Source of the DNA: Natronospira elongata
GTDB taxonomy: Bacteria > Pseudomonadota > Gammaproteobacteria > Natronospirales > Natronospiraceae
Length of the DNA stretch: 64,000 bases
Direction of reading: 5' to 3'
Assembly: GCF_034931365.1 (NCBI RefSeq)
Contig: NZ_JAYGII010000001.1
Span: 1 to 64,000 of the forward strand
Each line of letters starts with the position of its first letter. Position 1 is the stretch's first letter. A model generated the notes under the pieces. It worked only from the letters and a program-made list of their open reading frames with translations, searched no databases and had not been told where the DNA came from. Below, one piece after another: positions 1 to 6,564 of this stretch. Both the position numbers and the translations under genes were made by a program.

Positions 1-728
1 GCGGTGCGGTGGGCCGTCTGCAGGGTTTCCATGTAGTCATCGAACTGCCCGGTGGATAGCAGCAGGCTGCCCCAGCGCTTGATGGGCATATTGGCAATGG
101 CAAAGAGCTTGTTGAAGCGCAGGCCGAAATGTTCCCAGAGAAATGCCCGGTAGTCGGATTCCAGTTGCTGCTGATCCGGCGGCAGATGGGCGCCCACCGG
201 GTTATAGACCAGGTCCAGCTCGAGGCCCATGTCCGGATCCCCGTAGCCCTGTTCATTGAGCTTCTGCAGGCCGGCAATACTGGCGTCAAAGCTGCCTCTG
301 CCGCGTTGCCTTTCAACGTTATCTGATTGGTAGCAGGGCAGGGAAGCCACCACCTGGACCCGGTGTTCAGCCAGGAATTCGGGAATCCATTCGTAACCCG
401 GCTCCTCGATAATGGTGGGATTGCAGCGATCCATGAGTTGCACGCCCATGGCATGGGCGTGCCGGAAAAGCGCCCGGAAATGGGGGTTCATTTCCGGGGA
501 GCCGCCGGTGACATCCAGTGTTTCGATTTTCTGTCGTTCCATGAAGGCCAGAGCAGTCTCCATGGTTTCCCAGTCCATCAGCTCCTTGCGGTTGGGGCCA
601 GCCGCCACATGACAGTGGATACAAGAGAGGTTGCAGAGATAACCCAGGTTCATCTGCAAGGTGGTCAGTCGGTCTCGCCGAATGGCGGGGAAGTCGATGG
701 CTTCCAGCCTTGGCAGTGTGTCACGCAT
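1..728 (-). CDS. arsS: Arsenosugar biosynthesis radical SAM protein ArsS, 3' part cut by window start
   Basis: Read on the minus strand from ATG at 728; the frame stays open to base 1, so about 242 residues are present and the C-terminus lies outside the window. The radical SAM cluster motif CNLSCIHC (C32, C36, C39) is followed by TGGSPEMNPHFR, DRCNPT, and ASLPCYQSDN then VERQRG, a pattern I recognise from the ArsS family. ArsS is proposed to attach the adenosyl group to dimethylarsinate on the way to arsenosugars. The gene diverges from a TVP38-flavoprotein fusion, a neighbourhood compatible with arsenic or heavy-metal handling. Family assignment is by motif recall, not a search. Confidence 0.78.
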   Translation of the reverse strand, partial: MRDTLPRLEAIDFPAIRRDRLTTLQMNLGYLCNLSCIHCHVAAGPNRKELMDWETMETALAFMERQKIETLDVTGGSPEMNPHFRALFRHAHAMGVQLMDRCNPTIIEEPGYEWIPEFLAEHRVQVVASLPCYQSDNVERQRGRGSFDASIAGLQKLNEQGYGDPDMGLELDLVYNPVGAHLPPDQQQLESDYRAFLWEHFGLRFNKLFAIANMPIKRWGSLLLSTGQFDDYMETLQTAHRT

Positions 729-751
729 TGTCTAATCCCGGATTTTCATGA

Positions 752-790
752 GTTACAGAAAAGACTGTAACACTCCCACTGCTGTTACAG
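752..790. promoter_or_regulatory. Operator-like inverted repeats between arsS and the TVP38-flavoprotein gene
   Basis: GTTACAG (752-758) and CTGTAAC (765-771) form a perfect 7-bp inverted repeat with a 6-base spacer. A third arm, CTGTTACAG, lies at 782-790. The cluster sits in the 114-bp gap between two divergent starts, where a shared regulator would bind. No regulator gene is visible nearby, so which protein binds is unknown. Confidence 0.45.
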
Positions 791-842
791 TCACAGGGGG
801 CACATCTGCCGCAAACCACAGCAAGGGCGAGACCCGAACATT

Positions 843-2975
843 ATGCTCAAGCGAATCCTTATTCTGGCCGCCGTGGCGGCCGCTTTCATGACCTTCTTTG
901 CCCTGGATCTGGGCCAGTATCTGGACTTCGACTATCTCCAGGATAGGCGGCACGATCTGGAGGGTCTGGTGGCCGCCAACCCATTCCTGATGATGGCGGG
1001 CTTTTTCCTGGTCTATGTGACCGTAGTGGCCCTCTCCATTCCCGGGGCGGCGGTGATGACGCTGGCGGCCGGCTTTCTCTTCGGTCTGCTGTGGGGGACC
1101 GCGCTTGTTTCGGTGGCCTCTACCCTGGGCGCCACCCTGGCCTTTCTCATTGCCCGCTTTTTGTTCCGGGACGCCGTCCAGCAGCGCTATGGTGACCGGC
1201 TCCGTGCCCTTAATAGAGGCATCGAGCGGGAAGGGGCCTTTTACCTGTTCGCTCTGCGACTGGTGCCCATTTTTCCCTTTTTCGTCATCAATATCGCCAT
1301 GGCCCTCACCCCCATCAAGGCCCTGACCTTCCTGGTGGTGAGCTGGGCCGGGATGCTGCCTGGGACGCTCGTCTATGTGAACGCCGGCACCCAGTTGGCA
1401 CGCATCGAGAACCCCGGAGATATCCTCTCGCCGGTGCTGATCGCTTCCTTCGTCCTGCTGGGTCTGTTCCCGCTGATCGCCAAGCGGCTGCTGGACTTCT
1501 TCAAGCGCCGCCGGGCTTTCAAGGGCTGGAAAAAGCCCAAAAAGTTCGATCGCAATCTGGTGGTCATTGGTGCCGGCTCCGGTGGTCTGGTGGCCGCATT
1601 GATTGCCGCGACGGTCAAGTCCAAAGTCAGCCTGATCGAGCGGGACCGCATGGGTGGTGACTGCCTGAATACCGGCTGTGTGCCATCGAAGGCACTGATC
1701 CGTTCAGCAACCTTCAAGGCCCAGGTGGACAAGGCCGACAAGCTGGGCTTTCGCGAGGCCAGTGTGGATTTCGACTTCAACGATGTCATGGCCCGGGTCC
1801 AGCGGGTTATCAAGACCATCGAGCCCCATGATTCGCCGGAGCGCTTTGAAAGCCTGGGGGTCGATGTGATTCAGGGTGAAGGCCGGGTGATCTCGCCCTG
1901 GGAAGTGGAGGTCAACGGTCGTCGTCTGACGACAAGGAATATCATCATCAGCACCGGCTCGGCCCCGCTGGTGCCGCCGATCCCCGGTCTCGACCAGGTG
2001 GATTATCTGACCACCGATACGATCTGGAATCTCAAGAAGAAACCGGAGCGCCTGGTGGTGCTGGGGGGTGGCCCGATCGGCTGTGAGCTGTCCCAATCCT
2101 TCGCCCGTTTGGGGTCGAAGGTGACCCAGGTGGAAATGACCGACCAGCTGCTGGGCCGGGAAGATCGCGATGTGGCCAATTTCACCCGCGAGGTGTTGGA
2201 GCGCGACGGTGTGGAGGTATTGCTGGATCACAAGGCCACTGCCTTCGAGCCCCTGCCGGGCGGTGGTTTTCGCATGACCGTGGAAGTTGGTGGCGAGACC
2301 CGCACCATCGAGGGTGATGAGTTGCTGGTGGCGGTCGGCCGCCGTGCGGTGACGGAGGGTCTTGGACTCGACGCCCTTGGCGTTAAAAAGCTGCCCGATG
2401 GCCGTCTGGAAACCGATGAGTATCTGCGCACTTCGGTGCCGAATATCTTCGGCTGCGGTGATGTGGTGGGCCCCTATCAATTTACCCATGCCGCCTCCCA
2501 CCAGGCCTGGCATGCGGCGGTCAACGCCTTGTTTGGCTGGGCCAAGCGCTTTCGGGTGGATTACCGATTCCTGCCCTGGGCGACCTATACCGACCCCCAG
2601 GTGGCCCGCCTGGGCCTCAACGAGCGCGATGCCAGGGACCGGGGTGTGGATTACGAGCTCACCACCTACGATTTCTCCGGCCTGGACCGGGCCGTGGCGG
2701 ATGAGAGCAATGAGGGCTTCATCAAGGTGCTTACCCCGCCGGGCAAGGATCGGGTGCTGGGTGTCACTATTGTCGGGCCTCAGGCAGGGGAGCTGATCAG
2801 CCAGTTCACCATTGCCATGAAGAACGGTATCGGCCTGAACAAGCTGCTCTCGACCATTTACCCCTATCCCACCCTGGGTGAGGCCAACAAGTTTGCCGCG
2901 GGTAATTGGAAGAAGGCCAATGCACCGCAGGGAGTATTGGCCTGGATGGAGAAGTTCTTTGCCTGGCAGAGGTAA
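843..2975 (+). CDS. Fusion of TVP38/TMEM64 membrane domain and mercuric reductase-like FAD oxidoreductase
   Basis: 710 residues. Residues 1-225 carry several hydrophobic segments and the TVP38/TMEM64 (SNARE-associated, DedA-like) signature region with PGAAVMTLAAGFLFG. From about residue 239 it is a class I pyridine nucleotide-disulfide oxidoreductase: FAD-binding GAGSGG, redox-active pair GGDCLNTGCVPSK near 271-283, NAD(P)-binding LGGGPIGCE near 403 and GCGDV near 537. There is no N-terminal HMA domain and no C-terminal vicinal Cys pair, so mercury reduction is not supported; the substrate is unknown. It diverges from arsS. Such fusions occur elsewhere in bacteria, annotated as mercuric reductase-like. 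Confidence 0.9.
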   Translation: MLKRILILAAVAAAFMTFFALDLGQYLDFDYLQDRRHDLEGLVAANPFLMMAGFFLVYVTVVALSIPGAAVMTLAAGFLFGLLWGTALVSVASTLGATLAFLIARFLFRDAVQQRYGDRLRALNRGIEREGAFYLFALRLVPIFPFFVINIAMALTPIKALTFLVVSWAGMLPGTLVYVNAGTQLARIENPGDILSPVLIASFVLLGLFPLIAKRLLDFFKRRRAFKGWKKPKKFDRNLVVIGAGSGGLVAALIAATVKSKVSLIERDRMGGDCLNTGCVPSKALIRSATFKAQVDKADKLGFREASVDFDFNDVMARVQRVIKTIEPHDSPERFESLGVDVIQGEGRVISPWEVEVNGRRLTTRNIIISTGSAPLVPPIPGLDQVDYLTTDTIWNLKKKPERLVVLGGGPIGCELSQSFARLGSKVTQVEMTDQLLGREDRDVANFTREVLERDGVEVLLDHKATAFEPLPGGGFRMTVEVGGETRTIEGDELLVAVGRRAVTEGLGLDALGVKKLPDGRLETDEYLRTSVPNIFGCGDVVGPYQFTHAASHQAWHAAVNALFGWAKRFRVDYRFLPWATYTDPQVARLGLNERDARDRGVDYELTTYDFSGLDRAVADESNEGFIKVLTPPGKDRVLGVTIVGPQAGELISQFTIAMKNGIGLNKLLSTIYPYPTLGEANKFAAGNWKKANAPQGVLAWMEKFFAWQR

Positions 2976-3003
2976 TGCCAGGTCGGTGTGAGGCAAGGTA
3001 AAT

Positions 3004-3047
3004 GGGCAAGCGACCGGCTACCGGCCGGCCCTTGCCCCTTCCTTTTT
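3004..3047 (+). terminator. Terminator between convergent genes
   Basis: GGGCAAG (3004-3010) pairs with CTTGCCC (3031-3037) around an inner CCGG-rich stem and is followed by CCTTCCTTTTT. It lies between the fusion gene and the convergent outer-membrane protein gene. Confidence 0.6.
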
Positions 3048-3065
3048 CCGGTCAGGCGGCGGGCA

Positions 3066-3647
3066 TCACCAGGTTAGGCGTGCTCCCAGTCGCCACTGCC
3101 GGTCATCTCCGTGGTAATCATAACTGCCGGAGATGGCAACCTGATCCGAGAGCTCGAAAACGCCGTGGATCTGCATCAGTGCTTCGCCGGACTCCGGGTC
3201 CAGGCGACTGACACCGCCGACCCGGGGACCGCCACCAAGCTCGAAGCGGGGGCTGATCCGGGTTCGAATGCCCGCCGCCATACTCACAGAGCGACGGGTG
3301 TCCTGCAGACTGACCCGGGCGGTTACCGGACCACCTTCCAGGTACCACATGCCCCGATCAGTGATCATGCCGCCCGCGCCGACCAGCAATGCGTTGTATT
3401 CCACCGCCACTCGCCCGGGAAGATCCTGATTGTCCCGGCTCAGCATTTCCCGTTCGAGAATCAGCCAGCTGCCCGGGCTCACCGTCAGGCTGAGACGGCT
3501 GCTGGTGCCGGTGATGGCATCCGCGCTGTCCGGGTCAATACGGCTGTACTGGGCATCCAGGAAATCAGTGGAGAAGTCCAGATCGGAGCCAAGAGCAGTG
3601 ACAGGGGCTAGCAACAGGGTCAGCAGGCTGGCGCGGGCAGGGCTCAT
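3066..3647 (-). CDS. Small putative outer-membrane beta-barrel protein
   Basis: 193 residues starting with a short signal peptide (MSPARASLLTLLLAPVTALG). The rest alternates polar and hydrophobic residues, is Gly-rich around ELGGGPRVGG, and ends in a terminal Trp (RLGARLTW), as outer-membrane barrels often do. I do not recognise a named family. It starts 11 bases after the stop of the PA3496-like gene with an AAGGA ribosome site, so the two are probably co-transcribed. Confidence 0.7.
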   Translation of the reverse strand: MSPARASLLTLLLAPVTALGSDLDFSTDFLDAQYSRIDPDSADAITGTSSRLSLTVSPGSWLILEREMLSRDNQDLPGRVAVEYNALLVGAGGMITDRGMWYLEGGPVTARVSLQDTRRSVSMAAGIRTRISPRFELGGGPRVGGVSRLDPESGEALMQIHGVFELSDQVAISGSYDYHGDDRQWRLGARLTW

Positions 3648-3658
3648 TTAGCGGTCCT

Positions 3659-3892
3659 TTATTCATCTTCGTCATCCTGAAGGTAATCGTCTGCCAGCTC
3701 GTCCTGCAAGCGACGCGCCTCCATGTATTCCTCGACGGATCGCCACTGGCTCTTTCGCTGACTGTGATTGGGGGCCGGCGGCCGATTGGCCGGTGCCGTG
3801 GCGGCGAACAGCTTTTCCAGCTCGCCTGCCTCCTCCAGGTCCATTTCGTCATCGAAATCGTTGTCGTCCAGTTTCTTGTTCTTTCCGGCCAT
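3659..3892 (-). CDS. PA3496-like small acidic protein
   Basis: 77 residues if started at ATG 3892, chosen because AGGAGG lies 11 bases upstream; the open frame extends to 3952 without a better site. The N-terminal half is very acidic (DDNDFDDEMDLEEAGELE). The C-terminal end RSVEEYMEARRLQDELADDY resembles the conserved tail of PA3496-family proteins, which have no established biochemical role. Probably the first gene of a two-gene operon. Confidence 0.7.
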   Translation of the reverse strand: MAGKNKKLDDNDFDDEMDLEEAGELEKLFAATAPANRPPAPNHSQRKSQWRSVEEYMEARRLQDELADDYLQDDEDE

Positions 3893-4074
3893 GCCGCAGC
3901 CTTCCTCCTGATTTGCAACGCCCTCGAATTCGGGCAAATCGGGGCGCAGCATTTATATAGCTTCGCGGCGCGGAAGGAAAGGCCCTTTAAAGAAAAAAAT
4001 GACGCTATCAGGCAATGGGTCTCCGGTGGCCGGGCATATTATCATGGTGGGAAACCCGACCCGAGGAGACAGTC

Positions 4075-4500
4075 TTGCTTCAGAAGGAACTCAATTTCCC
4101 CATGCCCGGGCGCGGCACCCGCGATATCACGGCCGACATTGCCGCGGTGGTATCAGACAGTGGAGTGGGCACTGGTCTGTGTCACGTCTTCTGTCGTCAT
4201 ACCAGCGCCTCTCTGGTGATCTGCGAGAATGCCGATCCGGAGGTGCGCGACGACATGGAGCGATTCCTTTCCCGTCTGGTTCCCGATGGCGATCCCATGT
4301 TTCGCCATGACGCCGAGGGTCCGGATGACATGCCGGCCCATGTTCGCAGCATGTTGACCCAGTCCGGTCTCAGTCTGCCGGTGACGGGCGGTCGTTTGCT
4401 GACCGGGACCTGGCAGGGGGTTTTCCTCTACGAGCACCGCAGCGGCAGCCATGACCGTCGGGTGGTGGTGACGGTCATGGGGGAGGCGGGGGGCGCATGA
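4075..4500 (+). CDS. yjbQ: YjbQ/UPF0047 family protein
   Basis: 141 residues from TTG at 4075, chosen because GAGGAG lies at 4063-4068, six bases upstream, and the length then matches the family (about 140). The family signature RHTSASLVICENADPEVRDD is present with H42, and a C-terminal Gly/His-rich stretch (GTWQGVFLYEHR) completes the fold. Members have weak thiamin-phosphate synthase activity; the true role is unsettled. The stop overlaps the next start by four bases. Confidence 0.93.
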   Translation: MLQKELNFPMPGRGTRDITADIAAVVSDSGVGTGLCHVFCRHTSASLVICENADPEVRDDMERFLSRLVPDGDPMFRHDAEGPDDMPAHVRSMLTQSGLSLPVTGGRLLTGTWQGVFLYEHRSGSHDRRVVVTVMGEAGGA

Positions 4501-5024
4501 ATCTCTGGTTTCGAATGATTCGGGTGATCATCCGGGCCCTGTTGGGGCGCAAACTGGATCCCCTGGGCCTGTCGGTGGTTCATTTCCGGGTCTGGCCCCA
4601 CGATCTTGATGTGAACATGCACATGAACAACGGCCGCTATCTGACCCTGATGGATCTGGGGCGGCTCGACCTGATGATCCGGACCGGCATGGGGCGACTG
4701 CTCCTCCGGGAACGCTGGATGCCCATCGCCGCTTCCGCCATGATCCGTTTCCGTAAGCCGCTGCTGCCCTTTCAGCGCTTCCGGCTGGAGACACGTGTTC
4801 TATGCTGGGATGAGAAATGGTTTTTCCTGGAGCAGAAACTGGTCCAGGGGGACCGAACCGTTTCCGTGGCCCTGCTCAAGGGCTGCATGCGCGTCTCGGG
4901 TGGTCATGTGCCACCATCTGATATCTTTGAGAAGGTGACGGGGCGGGCGCATCCGGCGCCTGAGATGCCGGAAACGGTGCAGCGGTGGGTGGAGGCAGAA
5001 GATGCCGTCAAGGAGCAGGTGTGA
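4497..5024 (+). CDS. Hotdog-fold acyl-CoA thioesterase family protein
   Basis: 175 residues. The N-terminal motif HDLDVNMHMNNGRYLTLMD is typical of 4HBT/THEM6-like thioesterases, which hydrolyse acyl-CoA esters; the substrate cannot be told from sequence. Translationally coupled to yjbQ (ATGA overlap) and to the following acetyltransferase gene (TGATG overlap), so three cytoplasmic enzymes share one transcript. Confidence 0.85.
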   Translation: MNLWFRMIRVIIRALLGRKLDPLGLSVVHFRVWPHDLDVNMHMNNGRYLTLMDLGRLDLMIRTGMGRLLLRERWMPIAASAMIRFRKPLLPFQRFRLETRVLCWDEKWFFLEQKLVQGDRTVSVALLKGCMRVSGGHVPPSDIFEKVTGRAHPAPEMPETVQRWVEAEDAVKEQV

Positions 5025-5527
5025 TGTCCGATGATGCAATCCAGGTTCGTCGTGCCAAACCGGCTGATGAGGCCGTGATCGCCGAATTCAATCGTGCCCT
5101 GGCCATGGAATCGGAGGGGCTGGAGCTGGATGCCGCTCTGGTCCAGTCCGGGGTTCGCGCTGTGCTGGCTGATCCGGGCCGGGGCTGCTATTTCCTGGCC
5201 GGGCAGGCGGGGCAGGTCGTGGGCCAGATCGGGCTCACTTATGAGTGGAGTGATTGGCGGAACGGGTTTTTCTGGTGGATTCAGAGTGTCTACGTCAGGG
5301 AGAGCCATCGTCGCAGTGGCGTCTTTCGTGCCCTGTACCATCATGTGGAAGCCATGGCCCTGGAGGATCCGGGGTGCACCGGTCTGCGTCTTTATGTGGA
5401 GCCGGAGAACCGCAAGGCCATTGAAACCTATCTCTCCCTGGGGCTTTCGGACGCACCCTATCGGATGCTGGAACTGGATTTCTCCGAGCCCGACCGGGAA
5501 AGCCGTGCGGCTGAAAAGGATGACTGA
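5024..5527 (+). CDS. GNAT family N-acetyltransferase
   Basis: 167 residues from ATG 5024, which overlaps the previous stop by one base and has AAGGAG eight bases upstream; the longer in-frame start at 4985 lies inside the previous gene. The fold shows IQSVYVRESHRRSGVFRAL, the acetyl-CoA-binding motif A (R-R-S-G-V/A), then LRLYVEPENRKAIETYLSLG, the typical motif B. Acceptor substrate unknown. Last gene of the yjbQ operon, followed directly by tRNA-Ala. Confidence 0.9.
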   Translation: MSDDAIQVRRAKPADEAVIAEFNRALAMESEGLELDAALVQSGVRAVLADPGRGCYFLAGQAGQVVGQIGLTYEWSDWRNGFFWWIQSVYVRESHRRSGVFRALYHHVEAMALEDPGCTGLRLYVEPENRKAIETYLSLGLSDAPYRMLELDFSEPDRESRAAEKDD

Positions 5528-5548
5528 GTGGGGCGCCGGTGATAGAAT
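5520..5548 (+). promoter_or_regulatory. Possible tRNA-Ala promoter
   Basis: ATGACT (5520-5525) and TAGAAT (5543-5548) are separated by 17 bases and end 12 bases before the tRNA. The -35 matches consensus at four of six positions. It overlaps the end of the GNAT gene. Confidence 0.4.
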
Positions 5549-5560
5549 TCCGCGCAAATC

Positions 5561-5636
5561 GGGGCCGTAGCTCAGTTGGGAGAGCGCAGCAATCGCACTG
5601 CTGAGGTCAGGGGTTCGACTCCCCTCGGCTCCACCA
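5561..5636 (+). tRNA. tRNA-Ala (anticodon CGC)
   Basis: 76 bases with full cloverleaf: acceptor GGGGCCG with CGGCTCC, anticodon loop ATCGCAC giving CGC (reads GCG), T-loop GTTCGACT and encoded CCA. The acceptor holds the G3-U70 wobble pair, the main alanine identity element. Confidence 0.95.
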
Positions 5637-5642
5637 ATATCT

Positions 5643-5669
5643 AAAAACCGGGCGATGCCCGGTTTTTTT
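5643..5669 (+). terminator. Rho-independent terminator after tRNA-Ala
   Basis: AACCGGGC-GAT-GCCCGGTT followed by seven T residues, starting seven bases after the CCA end. Confidence 0.85.
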
Positions 5670-5757
5670 GTGCCTGAAATGGGGGGGGCACCTGGGCCGT
5701 GCTTGCTGTTGGCGCATTCAAAGTGATGGGCAGATTGCCTTCGATTCAGGGGCTGAA

Positions 5758-5780
5758 ATCGCGGATGAATCCGCTCCTAC
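5758..5780 (-). repeat. REP-like palindromic element, copy 1
   Basis: Reads GTAGGAGCGGATTCATCC then GCGAT on the minus strand: a GTRGGAG head followed by an imperfect palindrome (GCGGAT/ATCCGC). Same family as copies at 43183 and 51951. With copy 2 it forms an inverted pair. Confidence 0.8.
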
Positions 5781-5808
5781 GGCGGCTTCGGCATACGCTA
5801 GTGGCACC

Positions 5809-5831
5809 GTGGGAGTGAATTTATTCGCGAT
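5809..5831 (+). repeat. REP-like palindromic element, copy 2 (diverged)
   Basis: GTGGGAGTGAATTTATTC then GCGAT. It keeps the GTGGGAG head and the GCGAT tail of the family, with changes in the palindrome that mostly preserve pairing (GTGAAT/ATTCGC). It faces copy 1. Confidence 0.7.
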
Positions 5832-5949
5832 CAAAAGCGTCCCTCGTCATCGAAGGGCACTATCCCCAATCGAGCCCGACAGATAACGAGCCAGTGGCCC
5901 AGACAAAGAGAAATCCGTAGAATGGTCCCGCCCCATCGCCAGACCGAAA

Positions 5950-6026
5950 GCCCCGGTAGCTCAGCAGGATAGAGCAGCCGCCTCCTAAGCGGCAGGTCGC
6001 AGGTTCGACTCCTGCCCGGGGCGCCA
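5950..6026 (+). tRNA. tRNA-Arg (anticodon CCT)
   Basis: 77 bases with acceptor GCCCCGG/CCGGGGC, D-arm GCTC/GAGC, anticodon stem GCCGC/GCGGC with loop CTCCTAA giving CCT (reads AGG), and encoded CCA. Its 3' end is duplicated downstream at 6188. tRNA-Arg(CCT) genes are frequent integration targets for genomic islands. Confidence 0.95.
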
Positions 6027-6030
6027 TTTT
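6005..6030 (+). repeat. Direct repeat, left copy: tRNA-Arg 3' end (att-like)
   Basis: 26 bases running from the T-loop of tRNA-Arg through CCA and ATTTT. An identical 26-base copy lies at 6188-6213. The arrangement (tRNA 3' end plus a downstream direct repeat) is the classical layout of tyrosine-integrase attachment sites. Confidence 0.85.
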
Positions 6031-6187
6031 CCCAACGACCGGCCTTCAAACCGTCCCGGCTGCAACTGACGCTCTGGGACCGCAGGCGTGCGAACCTGCG
6101 CGCAGGAGGCACGACGCACTTCCCTGTGCGTCGCCCTCCGGGTTCACGGGCTCCGCCCGTGAATGTCAAATGGCTCCCGGCAATTTG
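6031..6187. other. Hairpin-rich 157-bp insert between tRNA-end repeats
   Basis: No gene is supported. It contains several perfect inverted repeats: CGCAGG/CCTGCG (6081-6100), the palindrome CCTGCGCGCAGG (6095-6106), CGACGCAC/GTGCGTCG (6112-6133) and TTCACGGGC/GCCCGTGAA (6143-6163). It may be the end of a lost integrated element or a small structured repeat. Confidence 0.6.
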
Positions 6188-6213
6188 TCGACTCCTGCCC
6201 GGGGCGCCATTTT
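6188..6213 (+). repeat. Direct repeat, right copy of tRNA-Arg 3' end
   Basis: Identical over 26 bases to 6005-6030. It lacks the 5' two thirds of a tRNA, so it is not a functional tRNA gene. Confidence 0.85.
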
Positions 6214-6564
6214 TCTTTACAGGGCTTGGCCCGCGTGTTCCGGTAGGGGCTCCCGGCCAGCCTCGATGGCAGCATTCGCATTCCCGCCTTACTGCCCGAA
6301 ACCACCGCGCAAATACGGATTCCCGCTGACATTTTGCCCGCCCAGCGGTTTCTTCCCGGCGCCGAATCCGATACACTATACCGCCGTTGCGAATTCACTT
6401 GGAGCGGCACCCAGGATGCGGTCCACCACGCTTCCCGGCTACTTACCGGACGGGTCCTTATGGCCCGGTTGTCGCCCATGCCCGCAGCAATCCCCTTTCC
6501 GGCACGGATCCTCTATCCGTCGCCCGTTCTCAAGCCTCTCCAACCGAGTTGGTGACTGATACCG
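6214..6564. other. Upstream region of sucA
   Basis: About 350 bases without a supported gene; overlapping short frames on both strands have no ribosome sites or recognisable products. A TTCCCG (6353-6358) and TATACC (6377-6382) pair with an 18-base spacer could be a weak promoter for sucA, which would give a leader near 180 bases. Nothing else is evident. Confidence 0.4.

Larger units (their letters stand above)
5670..5949. other. Intergenic stretch between two tRNA genes
   Basis: About 280 bases without a supported gene. It holds an inverted pair of REP-like sequences (5758-5780 and 5809-5831) and a TAGAAT box at 5918-5923 that could be the -10 of the tRNA-Arg promoter, although no good -35 is seen. 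Short open frames here do not have ribosome sites or recognisable products. Confidence 0.6.

Noticed and set aside
765..790. Possible LexA box between arsS and its neighbour
   Set aside because: The CTGT and ACAG halves are not at the 8-base spacing of gammaproteobacterial LexA sites; the symmetric GTTACAG pair explains the pattern better.
1704..2996. 430-codon minus-strand frame opposite the flavoprotein domain
   Set aside because: It runs against conserved FAD and NAD motifs of the real gene and lacks a ribosome site.
6188..6213. Second tRNA-Arg gene
   Set aside because: Only the 3' third is present; no D-arm, anticodon arm or 5' acceptor strand can be found upstream.
5831..6376. 181-codon minus-strand frame over tRNA-Arg
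   Set aside because: It crosses the tRNA and the repeat unit and has no ribosome site or recognisable protein.
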